Below the pieces are notes generated by a model, which was not told the origin of the DNA, ran no database searches, and was given only the letters and a program-made list of their open reading frames with translations. A program made the position numbers and the translations under genes. This document shows, in pieces, positions 10,256 to 19,035 of a stretch of 64,000 bases of DNA. Source of the DNA: Bacteroides caccae (GTDB lineage: Bacteria > Bacteroidota > Bacteroidia > Bacteroidales > Bacteroidaceae); assembly GCF_002222615.2 (NCBI RefSeq), contig NZ_CP022412.2, positions 2,728,001-2,792,000 on the forward strand, given 5' to 3'. How positions within the stretch are numbered: the first letter of the stretch is position 1; each line of letters starts with the position of its first letter.

Positions 10256-10289
10256 AAATATATTGTTTAATTATTTAATGAATTGAATT

Positions 10290-10898
10290 ATGGCAAAACC
10301 TAGTTGGTTAAAACTAAATCCGTCTACCGGTTCGGGTAACGGAACAATTGCGAATAGCGCAGACGCTCATACTGGGCGTACAGCTCGCACGGGAACAGTA
10401 ACAGTTACCGGTGTTGGTGTATCTACCCCTTCTACCTATAAGGTAACTCAATCTCCGAAGTCTGAGTTTGCTTCTTTTGACAATGGCTCTGAAATGTCTG
10501 CCCCCAAAACAGCGGGTACTGTTACTGTAGAGGGTAAAACAAACTCTTCGAAGCTAACATTTGCATGGGCGGGAAGTGTGGTTGATGTTACTTTACCTGC
10601 AAAGTATAGTGCAAATGGAACTCAGACTAACAATGCGGCTGCTATTACTGGTGATCCAGGAGTTACTGCGGAATTTCCCTTTTCTATTGAATTGGAATTC
10701 CCTAAAAACGATACTATTGAAGAAGTCGTTAGAACCTTAAAGGTAACAGCTAATGGTGGACAAGCAGCTCAGATTGCTATCAAACAAGCTGCCGGTGATG
10801 CTACATTGTCTGTTTCTCCGACAGAAATTACTATTCCTCAGAATGGTTCTGCGGTATCCGTGAATGTTACGTCTAACACTTCTTGGACTGCTGCATAA
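10290..10898 (+). CDS. BACON-like half domains flanking a central beta domain
   Basis: A 202-residue protein. Residues 1-55 (SWLKLNPSTGSGNGTI ... TGTVTVTG ... YKVTQ) match the second half of a BACON domain. A central beta domain of unknown type follows. Residues ~170-202 (ATLSVSPTEITIPQNG ... VNVTSNTSWTAA) match the first half of another BACON domain and stop abruptly. The stop codon overlaps the start of the next gene as TAATG, which favours translational coupling. Such Ig-like domains in phages usually bind glycans or decorate the virion. Confidence 0.65.
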   Translation: MAKPSWLKLNPSTGSGNGTIANSADAHTGRTARTGTVTVTGVGVSTPSTYKVTQSPKSEFASFDNGSEMSAPKTAGTVTVEGKTNSSKLTFAWAGSVVDVTLPAKYSANGTQTNNAAAITGDPGVTAEFPFSIELEFPKNDTIEEVVRTLKVTANGGQAAQIAIKQAAGDATLSVSPTEITIPQNGSAVSVNVTSNTSWTAA

Positions 10899-11173
10899 TG
10901 GATATACTTGTACCTTGGAAGAAAGGAGAAGGAAACATTGTCATTACGCCCGGCTCTAATGGGGCCGCAAGCGTAATGAGTGACATTGCCAATGAAGGAT
11001 TGGACAGGCAACAAATTGTCGTGTTCTCAACTACTAAGGGTAATAATCCAGCTTCTGTTTCTACTACGGTGTCTCAAGAAGGTAAAAGACAGGCATTTGC
11101 TGTGACCGAAGGACGGTTTCTACTGTCTGACGGTAGTACGTTTAACGTTATAAAGAGTAAGTTTTATGAATGA
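10898..11173 (+). CDS. Small protein opening with the second half of a BACON-like domain
   Basis: The ATG at 10898 shares its A with the TAA of the previous gene (TAATG); an upstream in-frame ATG at 10883 is inside that gene and less likely. About 91 residues. The segment GEGNIVITPGSNGAA ... QQIVVFSTT ... VSTTVSQEG matches the second half of a BACON domain whose first half closes the preceding gene. The remaining C-terminus (FLLSDGSTFNV) is short and charged. It could instead be the tail of a frameshifted gene, but no slippery heptamer was seen at the junction. Confidence 0.55.
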   Translation: MDILVPWKKGEGNIVITPGSNGAASVMSDIANEGLDRQQIVVFSTTKGNNPASVSTTVSQEGKRQAFAVTEGRFLLSDGSTFNVIKSKFYE

Positions 11174-11567
11174 TTATAACAGTCAATATTCGGGAGCTAA
11201 GATTGAAGAGCTATTAGGACAAATTCCAAACTTGGCTAAAGCAGACCTTTCCAATGCCATGACGGTAAACCTCAATCAAAACGGCTATGCCAAGTTCAAT
11301 AATGGGATGTTGATTCAATGGGGGAAAGGAGGAGGATATACAACTTATCATACTTACTATCTTCCAATGTCCTTTTTGGATATTAATTATTCATTTTCAA
11401 TTTGTGCTGAATACAAAAATTTATCAGAATCAGTTATTCTATCGCCTTATGTAAACAACAAAACAAGAACTACATTTGTGAGCGGAATAACAGCAACTAA
11501 TATTTCAAATGGAGTATTACCCAGCAATTGGAATTTCTTTTGGATAGCTATTGGTCGTTGGAAATAA
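11166..11567 (+). CDS. Tail-fibre tip-like protein
   Basis: A 133-residue protein overlapping the previous gene by 8 bases. The N-terminus (NDYNSQYSGAKIEELL) is an assembly segment often seen at the start of Bacteroides phage fibre proteins. The rest resembles the C-terminal receptor-binding tip of fibres: a G-x-KFNNGMLIQWG strand, then an aromatic-rich beta domain ending in FFWIAIGRW. It may be a separately encoded fibre tip or side-fibre subunit. Confidence 0.65.
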   Translation: MNDYNSQYSGAKIEELLGQIPNLAKADLSNAMTVNLNQNGYAKFNNGMLIQWGKGGGYTTYHTYYLPMSFLDINYSFSICAEYKNLSESVILSPYVNNKTRTTFVSGITATNISNGVLPSNWNFFWIAIGRWK

Positions 11568-11583
11568 TTTAAAAACAAATGTC

Positions 11584-12114
11584 ATGAAGTATTGGAAACA
11601 AGGATTCTATGATGAACCAATAGAAGGTTCAATAGAAATAACGGAGGAATATTGGCAAGAATTAATTGACGGTCAATCTACCGGAAAAGAAATCAAGGAG
11701 AATGAGAGCGGATACCCGGTATTGGTTGAATATCAATTTTCTCTAGATGAATTGAAAGATATGAAGATAGCAGAGATCAAAACCTACGATCAGTCAGATG
11801 CCGTAAACTCTTTTATGTTAGACGGAAAGCAAATCTGGCTAGATAAGGATACCCGCGTAGGATTAGTTAACTCAATTAATGTTGAGAATCAAGCGGGAAG
11901 GCTTAATACAGTTCTGTGGTTTGATGCTGTAAAATATACAATACCCATATCTAGTGCTTTCTTAATGTTGAACTCATTGGAGTTGTACGCTCTTGACTGC
12001 TACAATACTACACAGGCTCATATTGCAACCGTAAAAAATTTGCTTAGCAAAGAAGAGGTTAATTCCTATAATTATAAAACCGGTTATCCGGAGAAACTCA
12101 ATTTTGTATTATAA
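11584..12114 (+). CDS. Phage fibre-associated protein with DUF4376-like C-terminus
   Basis: The start at 11584 (MKYWKQGFYDEP) is preferred over an upstream ATG that overlaps the previous gene. The protein is ~176 residues. The first part is short and acidic. The C-terminal part (LKDMKIAEIKTYDQSDAVNSF, then LWLDKDTR-like and a helical tail) resembles the DUF4376-type domain found in fibre-assembly proteins next to fibre genes. It may act as a fibre chaperone or stay in the particle. Functional evidence is gene order and pattern only. Confidence 0.55.
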   Translation: MKYWKQGFYDEPIEGSIEITEEYWQELIDGQSTGKEIKENESGYPVLVEYQFSLDELKDMKIAEIKTYDQSDAVNSFMLDGKQIWLDKDTRVGLVNSINVENQAGRLNTVLWFDAVKYTIPISSAFLMLNSLELYALDCYNTTQAHIATVKNLLSKEEVNSYNYKTGYPEKLNFVL

Positions 12115-12133
12115 ACTATAAACAGATAAACCT

Positions 12134-12634
12134 ATGATTCTACTAGTATTAATGTCATTCATCCTCATCGCCGGGTATGTCCTTGCGATGATAAAGAAGG
12201 GTAAAGAAATCCCTTATTCAATCAGTGATACCTACTACGCCCTGACGCATAAGTTTTGGTTTACTCTTTGCATGGTCGGTTCCGGCGCATTGCTTCTTCC
12301 GGCTGCATTGGAAGCCAGTTCCGAGAACAGCCAGTTTCTTGTATTCCTTTCTGTTGTCGGAATGGGAGTGCTAGGTGTGTCTCCCAACTTTAAAGGAAGT
12401 CAGAAGGTATCACATTGTATCGGTGCTGCTATGTCTTTAATATTCTCCCAAATATGGGTAGGTTGTAATGCCTGGTATTGGCTCTTCTTATGGGTGGGAT
12501 TCATTGCATATCTGGCTATTGCGATAAGTGAGAACTGGACGGGTAACTTCATTGCGACTCTTGTCAAAAGGAAGCCTATGTTCTGGATTGAGACAGTTTC
12601 GTTGTTAACCGTTTATCTGACTTGCTTGATATGA
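12134..12634 (+). CDS. Four-helix membrane protein of the lysis region
   Basis: A 166-residue protein with an N-terminal membrane helix (ILLVLMSFILIAGYVLAMI) and several further hydrophobic segments (around residues 40-60, 65-85, 100-145). It lies two genes before a membrane protein and a cell-wall peptidase, so a holin or accessory lysis role is possible. I do not recognise a defined family. Its stop overlaps the next start as ATGA. Confidence 0.55.
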   Translation: MILLVLMSFILIAGYVLAMIKKGKEIPYSISDTYYALTHKFWFTLCMVGSGALLLPAALEASSENSQFLVFLSVVGMGVLGVSPNFKGSQKVSHCIGAAMSLIFSQIWVGCNAWYWLFLWVGFIAYLAIAISENWTGNFIATLVKRKPMFWIETVSLLTVYLTCLI

Positions 12635-12894
12635 AGAAGAATACAAAAGAAGATATACAGGTATGGACCGCAGTAGGAATGTTGTTTGCAGGAGTCGGAC
12701 TATCCGTTGCGGGTTTTGTTGTAGAGCCGTTAGGACAGATCCATGATAGCGTATTATGGTTTTTTGCTCAATGTCTGATATATGCTGGTAGTATATTTGG
12801 TATTGGCATCTATGTTAACGGTAAGTTTAACAGTTTAGTTGATAGACTGAATAATAAAGAAACAAAGAATGATGAGCTGGATAAGGGAAAGTAA
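12631..12894 (+). CDS. Two-helix membrane protein, holin candidate
   Basis: The start ATG at 12631 overlaps the previous stop as ATGA; an upstream TTG is less likely. About 87 residues with two hydrophobic helices (VGMLFAGVGLSVAGFVV and LWFFAQCLIYAGSIFGIGI) and a charged C-terminal tail (NNKETKNDELDKGK). Small size, two helices, charged tail and a position before a peptidase fit a class II holin, but the assignment is from topology alone. Confidence 0.55.
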   Translation: MKKNTKEDIQVWTAVGMLFAGVGLSVAGFVVEPLGQIHDSVLWFFAQCLIYAGSIFGIGIYVNGKFNSLVDRLNNKETKNDELDKGK

Positions 12895-12898
12895 CCGT

Positions 12899-13093
12899 AT
12901 GAAGCACTTGCTCTACGCTATTCCGGCAGGTGTACTTCTGACGATCTTGTTTGTCGCGGGGCTGGCTGCCGGCATGGAATTTAAAGACCGCGCATACGGG
13001 AATAAATGGGATTGGCTTGATATTGCTACTACATTAATAGGAGGAGTTATTGGTCAGGTGATCCAGGTTGTAGTATTAATATTGATTTTATAG
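12899..13093 (+). CDS. Small two-helix membrane protein
   Basis: The start at 12899 (MKHLLYAIPAG) lies 4 bases after the previous stop, and an earlier in-frame ATG lies inside that gene. About 64 residues. There are two hydrophobic helices (LLYAIPAGVLLTILFVAGLAAGM and a C-terminal VIGQVIQVVVLILIL) separated by a short charged loop. It is probably part of the lysis set, as a second holin-like protein or holin regulator. No family recognised. Confidence 0.5.
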   Translation: MKHLLYAIPAGVLLTILFVAGLAAGMEFKDRAYGNKWDWLDIATTLIGGVIGQVIQVVVLILIL

Positions 13094-13105
13094 GAGGAAA
13101 GATAT

Positions 13106-13513
13106 ATGGGAAAGTATTTCACGATAGCCGAAATGGTAAAGAGTGAAACGGCAGATAGGTGCGGCATTGACAATCGTCTGCCAAAATCATTAATATGTAA
13201 TGTGAATGGTTTGATAGACAATGTTCTTGATCCTCTTCGTGAAGCCTATGGTAAGCCTGTTACTGTAACGAGTGGGTATCGTTGTGAGGTCTTGAATAAG
13301 GCCGTAGGAGGAAGTAAGACCAGTGAACATATGAAAGGAATGGCTGCTGATATAGTTGGTACCCCGAACACAAAGGAGGAAAACAAAAGGCTGTTCAATC
13401 TCATACAGGAGCTTGAAATTCCTTTTACACAGCTAATAGACGAGAAGAATTTCTCATGGGTTCACGTTAGCTATGATAGCTGCAATGTGAAAAAACAGGT
13501 TTTAAAATTATAA
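13106..13513 (+). CDS. Endolysin: M15A zinc D-Ala-D-Ala carboxypeptidase-like
   Basis: A 135-residue protein of the Peptidase_M15_3 type, which cleaves peptidoglycan stem peptides. The family motifs are present: SGYR near residue 56, the zinc-binding SEHMKGMAAD near 74-83 (His and Asp ligands), and the third ligand in WVHVS near 117. There is no signal peptide, so it would need the neighbouring holins to reach the wall. The start is preceded by a strong AGGAGG site at 13092-13097, unusual for Bacteroides genes. Confidence 0.85.
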   Translation: MGKYFTIAEMVKSETADRCGIDNRLPKSLICNVNGLIDNVLDPLREAYGKPVTVTSGYRCEVLNKAVGGSKTSEHMKGMAADIVGTPNTKEENKRLFNLIQELEIPFTQLIDEKNFSWVHVSYDSCNVKKQVLKL

Positions 13514-13531
13514 TCAATAGGAGGAACGATC

Positions 13532-13831
13532 ATGGCAACAATAAATTTGGAGTTCAAAAAGAACAGTAGCGTATGGTATGCAGAATTTCAGGTAAATTCT
13601 GATTTCAATATCCATTTGGAGCGTGCCGACTACGGTCGAGTGAGTATCCTTCAACGGACGACAAGTGAGGGGAATTTTGAGTCCGTTGTTTTGCCTGGAA
13701 GTCTTGCGTACAATGCAGGGACAACCATAGACTGTGATTTTTCAGCATTAGTTTATCCAAAGACAATTCGCGTCGAAAGTGACAGTGAGGTAACAAGTGG
13801 AATATTAACCGAATCCGGCAATGAAGCTTAA
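13532..13831 (+). CDS. Hypothetical phage protein, beta-rich
   Basis: A 99-residue protein of alternating strands (INLEFKKNSSVWYAEFQV, FNIHLER, SILQRTT) and a conserved-looking WYAEF segment. It starts after a strong AGGAGG site (13519-13524) and overlaps the next gene by 11 bases. I recognise the pattern as a small protein that commonly precedes large adhesion-type proteins in Bacteroides phages, but the function is unknown. Confidence 0.6.
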   Translation: MATINLEFKKNSSVWYAEFQVNSDFNIHLERADYGRVSILQRTTSEGNFESVVLPGSLAYNAGTTIDCDFSALVYPKTIRVESDSEVTSGILTESGNEA

Positions 13832-15827
13832 CAAGTTGTCATTAAATACAATAGGGTTGAACCGTATCGGCTTGAATCGAATCGGTTCAACTTCCGTTGG
13901 TTCTTCTGTCACCGACCGTCCCTACATCTCTCCCGATGTATTGTCTTCCTTGGCAGGTGTATGGATAGCTGACGGCAAGAGCAACACTGATCCCGACCGC
14001 AATATCATCAAGAACAAGCTTCCTGGCAGGGGAGGGGATTTTGAGATACTTAATGCTGCGTATAAGTTAAATAGTGGCTTCGGTAAGTATGCTGAAGATT
14101 TTAGTACCATGAAAGATTATGGTACTAAGGGAATTGTTCGTACCTCTAGTAAGATATATCTTGATAAATCTTTTGATTATGATAAAGGATTTTGGTTAGG
14201 CTATACTAATTCTCCTTCCCCTACGTATAAAGTTAGAGTTTCTGGAATACCTAAGGACGGGGTTCTTAATTATACTGGCGGAAGTTGGATAAATCTTATA
14301 AATGGAATAAATGAGTTACCTGCAAGAACTAATACAGAAGAAATTCACGGATTTGTTGCTCAAACTCCCAATGTTGACTGGTCTAAATTAGTTATTGAGC
14401 AAATTCCAGAATATGAGGGTTCCTTTGTTACTGACGGAGTCAACGACATGATTGTCAGTCAGAATCCTGTATCCGAGATGCTGGACGGAAGCAAGGAGTT
14501 AACGGTGGTGTCCATGATTCACCAGGTATCACCAGTCCCTGATAGCTATGGATTTACTAATTATATAAGAGAAGGTTCTATATGGAGTAGAACCAATGTT
14601 AAGACTTCCGGTAAAACAGGTATCTATGGATATAAGATATCTAAAGGTAATACAGAGGTGGGAGCAAGTAATCTAATCAACAATATACTTGGTGATAAGG
14701 CTGATTACGAAGCAATGGGTTATAATATAACTAATTATAGTGATATTCATTATAGTGTCGCTGGTTATATCAAGGACGGTAGCCCTACGGAAGTTTCCTC
14801 TGTTGCTTGGTACTGGACTTTCATCGCCAAACGAGCATTAACCACTGACGAGATTAATCAAGTAATAGCCTACTACAACTTGGACAAGTATGTTAAACCT
14901 GATATTTACTACAATGTGAAGAAGCAAGGTCTTACTAACGATACTCCCGATGAAGATTGGTATCTTAAAGACTTTAGTGGTAATGGACGTGATATGACGT
15001 TATATAATTATGCTAGAACTCCAGAAAGTGGTATTAACGAAGAAGGAGGCTTGCAATCAGACGGAGTAGATGACTATGGTCAGTTTGTAGGTGACTTGGG
15101 ATTGAAGGATTACACTGTGGTTATTGATAGAGCATATCCAATAGTAAGTACTCCTCAGTTTACAGCTACAAGTGATGCTGCTGGTGAAAATGCTAATACT
15201 CCCTTCTTAATAGAACATAGAAGCGTTAACGCAAATGAATCTACCTATTCCTATCTAGCTAATACTACTATATCTATCAATAAGGAAAGAGAGATTTGTT
15301 ATCAGTCAACATATCAGTATAAAGATACAGTTATTAATAAAGGTTCTTCTACTAGTTTAGGCACAGGATTAACAATCGCTAGGTATGGTATCAATAACGG
15401 TTATTCCGCTTTAGCGCTGTATTCCTTTATGCTTTTTCATTACTCTATGAGTAAATTCTTAATCGAGCGCCAGCTAAAGAAGCATAAACTAGGCACTTTA
15501 TATCCGGGCATGGTGGAGTTTAGACCGGTTATCAAGAGCAATGTCCCTTACTCCTCAATCTCTTACTCAGTTAATCCAGGAGAATACATTGCCGAGGGTA
15601 GCGCAGTCACTATCACCATAACCTTGTCAAATGCTTCTGATAAACTGGTCGGTGTGTCATCTAACGCCATTAGCGACATATCCATATCTGGAGACAACGG
15701 TGTCTATGAAGTAACCGGAAAGGTCACCAAGTCTCCACAGAAGATCAACATAGTTATCTCCAGCTACTTGACAATGTTAGACAACGAGACTTTAATAACC
15801 AATGAAACATTAATTAAAAACGAATAA
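13821..15827 (+). CDS. Large side-fibre / adhesion-like protein
   Basis: A 668-residue protein beginning with a short repetitive segment (LNTIGLNRIGLNRIG). The body contains two LamG-like or jelly-roll-like sections, each with a GVNDM or GVDDYGQF turn (near residues 210 and 415) of the sort seen in concanavalin-like domains (SDGVDDY...). The C-terminal ~120 residues contain an Ig-like section (ISYSVNPGEYIAEGSAVTITI). It is probably a virion surface protein for glycan contact. No enzymatic motif was seen. Confidence 0.55.
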   Translation: MKLNKLSLNTIGLNRIGLNRIGSTSVGSSVTDRPYISPDVLSSLAGVWIADGKSNTDPDRNIIKNKLPGRGGDFEILNAAYKLNSGFGKYAEDFSTMKDYGTKGIVRTSSKIYLDKSFDYDKGFWLGYTNSPSPTYKVRVSGIPKDGVLNYTGGSWINLINGINELPARTNTEEIHGFVAQTPNVDWSKLVIEQIPEYEGSFVTDGVNDMIVSQNPVSEMLDGSKELTVVSMIHQVSPVPDSYGFTNYIREGSIWSRTNVKTSGKTGIYGYKISKGNTEVGASNLINNILGDKADYEAMGYNITNYSDIHYSVAGYIKDGSPTEVSSVAWYWTFIAKRALTTDEINQVIAYYNLDKYVKPDIYYNVKKQGLTNDTPDEDWYLKDFSGNGRDMTLYNYARTPESGINEEGGLQSDGVDDYGQFVGDLGLKDYTVVIDRAYPIVSTPQFTATSDAAGENANTPFLIEHRSVNANESTYSYLANTTISINKEREICYQSTYQYKDTVINKGSSTSLGTGLTIARYGINNGYSALALYSFMLFHYSMSKFLIERQLKKHKLGTLYPGMVEFRPVIKSNVPYSSISYSVNPGEYIAEGSAVTITITLSNASDKLVGVSSNAISDISISGDNGVYEVTGKVTKSPQKINIVISSYLTMLDNETLITNETLIKNE

Positions 15828-15830
15828 GTT

Positions 15831-18239
15831 ATGGAAAAGATATTTGATATAGCAAAAGACTCCGAACAAAAGTGGGGAGTCATTGCGCAAGGGATAGATG
15901 GGAACTTTGAGGAAGTATTTTCCAAAATTGGATACACACGAAGCAATACTGACGCAATACCTGCCAATGGCGAATATGTTAATCGGGATTTCACTCTTGC
16001 AGATGGAGAAGATGTCGGATTATATGTAGATGCTGATGCTATTTTCCAGCCGGGTTGTATGCTGACATTCTATATTTATAAGAATGACGGTATGCGGATA
16101 AGCAGAACTATCAAGAATAAGACTACTTACGATAGTCTGCGTACTCTATTCTCCTATACAAGTGGAGATATTACTGGCTATGCATATTATATTACAGGTC
16201 ATAATGCCGGAAATGTTATCACCTCATTCAAGTATTATGGGGTTGAAGACGATGTAGAAACACTTTCAACGTCTATTCCCGAGATAAACGAAAGTATTAA
16301 ATGCGTTTCTGACAATCTTGCGTACACGCAAAAAATAGCAGGAGGGAGAACTACGATAAATATAGCACTAACTGCGGGTTTATCTGTAGAACCAGATGTA
16401 AAGTTCCCGTGCATAATTAAAAAGGATTCTCAGGTGACATTTAATGTTGTGGATGCAGATGGAATAATAAATTCGAATCCTAGTGTGTACTTATGGTATA
16501 CAGATGAGACAAGGAGCCCCGCATTAAATGTAAATACATTGATAGATATTACTTCCGATGTTGAAGCTATAGCGATTTACTTAACAGGATCATCGGTGCT
16601 TATGTCTGGAACAATCAAGTTATATGCAGATTTCTCAAACTTAATTATTAAAGAGGCAAAAGATTATGCTGATGGTAAGGATAAATTGTTTGAACTGGTT
16701 GGAATTGGTGCTTCATCTGCCATTTATAGCGATTGGAAAATCGGTGATTTATATTATTCAACCTCCAGAAATAAGATATATAGATGTTGCTCCATAGCCC
16801 CATTTGATACAGAAGAAACTAATATCTTGGATAGAGGTGTATTGTATAAATATAATGGAATTATTTACATTTATGATGGTATATCTTTAACTAAATACCA
16901 CGATAAGGATATTGAAGATGGCGTAATACTTGATTATAACGAGTATCTTGTCGGAGAGGATGTAAATAACGATAATACAGGAGGAGATAAAGCAACTTAT
17001 ATCTATAAGGATATCGCCCGATTCGGGGTTGCGGCTGATGAACAGGTTGAAATTTCTTGTGATAACATAAAAGATGCTATTTCTGCTAGATCAATACAAA
17101 TTTATGGTTTTACGAAAAACGGTGAAAAAACTGAGATTAAGTCAATGGGTGCGGGTAAAATAGTTTTTTTGCCTTCTTTGTTATATGAAGCTTTGTCTGT
17201 AAGGTTGTACCCGACAACAAGCGGTATGAGTGCATCATATGCTACTTATACAGGTCTTAAGATACGAAAAACTAGAAGCGAACCTGTACCTGCATATTAT
17301 TTGAAGGATAATTACCTTAAGGATAAGCTATCAACGATAAGAGGTAAGATGGCGGATGCGCAAGGCAATTACGATGCATTTGTATTCATCACGGACATCC
17401 ATTGGCTCCGCAATACTAAAAACTCCCCCGCGCTCATTAATTACATTTCAAGCAGAGTTCCGTTACCAAGAGTTATAATGGGAGGAGATTATGCAGACGG
17501 ATTGAACATAGACTGTAACTTGGCGTTTAATTCTTTAAGCAATAAGATATATCGCGCCATCGGCAATCACGAATATATGAATTATTTTGAAGAAGATGAG
17601 GTGCAGGTAAAAACCAATATCACGGACGCAGAAATATGGTCATCATTACAAAGTGGCATGACAGACTGTGTTATAGGCGATGCAAATACAAATTACTATT
17701 ATGTAGATAACACTGTCCAGAAAATGAGGTATGTGTTCCTTTCGGTGTTTACTGATGATTCGGCAGGTAAATTTGAGGAAACGCAGGCTACTTGGTTAAA
17801 CAATACCCTAGCGAATATGCCAGACGGTTATCTTGCAGTTGTTGTTGCTCATTATTATATGTCTGATGATTATCCGACATCTTGGACTCCTACATTAACA
17901 TCTATTGGTCAGCAGATAGCTAATATATGTGATTCGCATAGTGGAAATGTTGCGTGTATGTTGCAGGGGCATACGCATATGGACTTAATGAAAAAGACAG
18001 ATGGTGGTATACCAATATTTTCTACAACTTGCGACAAGGCTAATGCGGATAGTGATGAGATTGGTGAAAGGGCTTCTTATATTTATGGTAAGCGAACTAA
18101 TGGAACAATAAATGAACAGGCATTCGATGTGGTCATTATCAATAAAAACGCAAAAAAAGTCAGCCTTGTCAGGATTGGTGCGCCTGCTGACAATGGGGGA
18201 GGAGCTGAACTTGAAGTAAGAGAGCAAACTTATGCATAA
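15831..18239 (+). CDS. Virion protein with a C-terminal metallophosphoesterase domain
   Basis: An 802-residue protein, 3 bases after the previous stop. The first ~500 residues are beta-rich and unassigned. From about residue 510 a complete calcineurin-like metallophosphoesterase set is present: TDIHW (D-x-H, ~521), GGDYAD (~545), GNHE (~579), VVAHYY (~672) and QGHTHMD (~711). All five metal-binding motifs look intact, so the domain should be active. On a phage fibre it could cleave surface phosphodiester or phosphoglycan decorations, but the substrate is unknown. Confidence 0.7.
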   Translation: MEKIFDIAKDSEQKWGVIAQGIDGNFEEVFSKIGYTRSNTDAIPANGEYVNRDFTLADGEDVGLYVDADAIFQPGCMLTFYIYKNDGMRISRTIKNKTTYDSLRTLFSYTSGDITGYAYYITGHNAGNVITSFKYYGVEDDVETLSTSIPEINESIKCVSDNLAYTQKIAGGRTTINIALTAGLSVEPDVKFPCIIKKDSQVTFNVVDADGIINSNPSVYLWYTDETRSPALNVNTLIDITSDVEAIAIYLTGSSVLMSGTIKLYADFSNLIIKEAKDYADGKDKLFELVGIGASSAIYSDWKIGDLYYSTSRNKIYRCCSIAPFDTEETNILDRGVLYKYNGIIYIYDGISLTKYHDKDIEDGVILDYNEYLVGEDVNNDNTGGDKATYIYKDIARFGVAADEQVEISCDNIKDAISARSIQIYGFTKNGEKTEIKSMGAGKIVFLPSLLYEALSVRLYPTTSGMSASYATYTGLKIRKTRSEPVPAYYLKDNYLKDKLSTIRGKMADAQGNYDAFVFITDIHWLRNTKNSPALINYISSRVPLPRVIMGGDYADGLNIDCNLAFNSLSNKIYRAIGNHEYMNYFEEDEVQVKTNITDAEIWSSLQSGMTDCVIGDANTNYYYVDNTVQKMRYVFLSVFTDDSAGKFEETQATWLNNTLANMPDGYLAVVVAHYYMSDDYPTSWTPTLTSIGQQIANICDSHSGNVACMLQGHTHMDLMKKTDGGIPIFSTTCDKANADSDEIGERASYIYGKRTNGTINEQAFDVVIINKNAKKVSLVRIGAPADNGGGAELEVREQTYA

Positions 18240-18295
18240 CTCACTGAATTTTATATCCCAATAGATATTATATAGTTGGTTAAATAGTAAAGTTT

Positions 18296-18568
18296 ATGAA
18301 ATACACAGTATTCCCAACAATTGACTTGCAAGAGGTCCCTCAGGATGAGATAGACAAGCGTAACCTTGTTCCTCGCAAGAGCGTAAATGAGAGTGAAACC
18401 TTGATGAAATGCCAGCACTATGCTGCGTTATTCCCTCATAAGATGATTAAGACTATTGCTGATGACGGAACGGAAGAGCTGTCTTTTCCGTATCCTACCT
18501 ATGAGGGCGAGGATTTAAATGTATTGTTGTCTAGTCCGGAATGGACCTCGAACGAAAGTATTCTATGA
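18296..18568 (+). CDS. Hypothetical phage protein
   Basis: A 90-residue soluble protein (MKYTVFPTIDLQEVP..., ends PEWTSNESIL) of a type often found beside lysis or fibre genes in Bacteroides phages. No function or motif recognised. Its stop codon overlaps the next start as ATGA (18565-18568). Confidence 0.6.
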   Translation: MKYTVFPTIDLQEVPQDEIDKRNLVPRKSVNESETLMKCQHYAALFPHKMIKTIADDGTEELSFPYPTYEGEDLNVLLSSPEWTSNESIL

Positions 18569-19035
18569 AGTCCCTCCCTTGGATATTAGTCTGCCTGCTT
18601 GTAGGTGTTCTCGTGTGGATGCGTTGTAATCCGCACGAGCCTTCAACTGTGTACATTAAAGGAGATACCGTACATATCCGGGACACAGTAAGAGACACAA
18701 TCCCTAAGCCGGTAAAAGAAACTCTGAAACGTACCGATACGGTATATCTACCTATTCTGATAGATACAACGACTGACAGAACCGTAGAAGGAGATTCTAT
18801 TCCGGTACTGATACCGATCACAAGCAAGGAGTATAAGACCGATGATTACCGGGCGGTAGTCAGTGGATATAAGCCGACCCTTGACTTCATGGAAGTGTAT
18901 AGAGACAATAAGATCATCACTCTTACTCCTGTACAGAAAAGAAAACGCTTGGGATTGGGCTTGCAGGCAGGATATGGTTATCCGGGTGGTTTGTACTTCG
19001 GTGCCGGAGTGAGTTATAATTTGTTTATGTGGTAA
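18565..19035 (+). CDS. Membrane-anchored Rz/spanin-like protein
   Basis: The start at 18565 (MKSLPWILVCLLVGVLVW) overlaps the previous stop as ATGA; an earlier ATG is less likely. About 156 residues: one N-terminal hydrophobic helix, a Cys soon after it (MRCNPHEP), then a periplasmic-type region rich in Asp-Thr repeats (DTVHIRDTVRDTI, RTDTVYLP) and a Gly-rich C-terminus (GLQAGYGYPGG). Topology, position after the lysis genes and the D-T repeats suggest an Rz-like spanin, a function inferred rather than shown. Confidence 0.55.
   Translation: MKSLPWILVCLLVGVLVWMRCNPHEPSTVYIKGDTVHIRDTVRDTIPKPVKETLKRTDTVYLPILIDTTTDRTVEGDSIPVLIPITSKEYKTDDYRAVVSGYKPTLDFMEVYRDNKIITLTPVQKRKRLGLGLQAGYGYPGGLYFGAGVSYNLFMW

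Noticed and set aside
10883..10900. Start codon at 10883 for the third BACON-like gene
   Set aside because: It lies inside the previous gene and the ATG at 10898 shares the stop overlap; the extra residues add nothing conserved.
10283..11173. Programmed frameshift or pseudogene joining the BACON halves
   Set aside because: No slippery heptamer is seen, the two genes form a TAATG overlap, and a similar split occurs at the preceding gene border.
11166..11567. Diversity-generating retroelement target at the fibre tip protein
   Set aside because: No reverse transcriptase or template repeat is visible in the window, though one could lie to its left.
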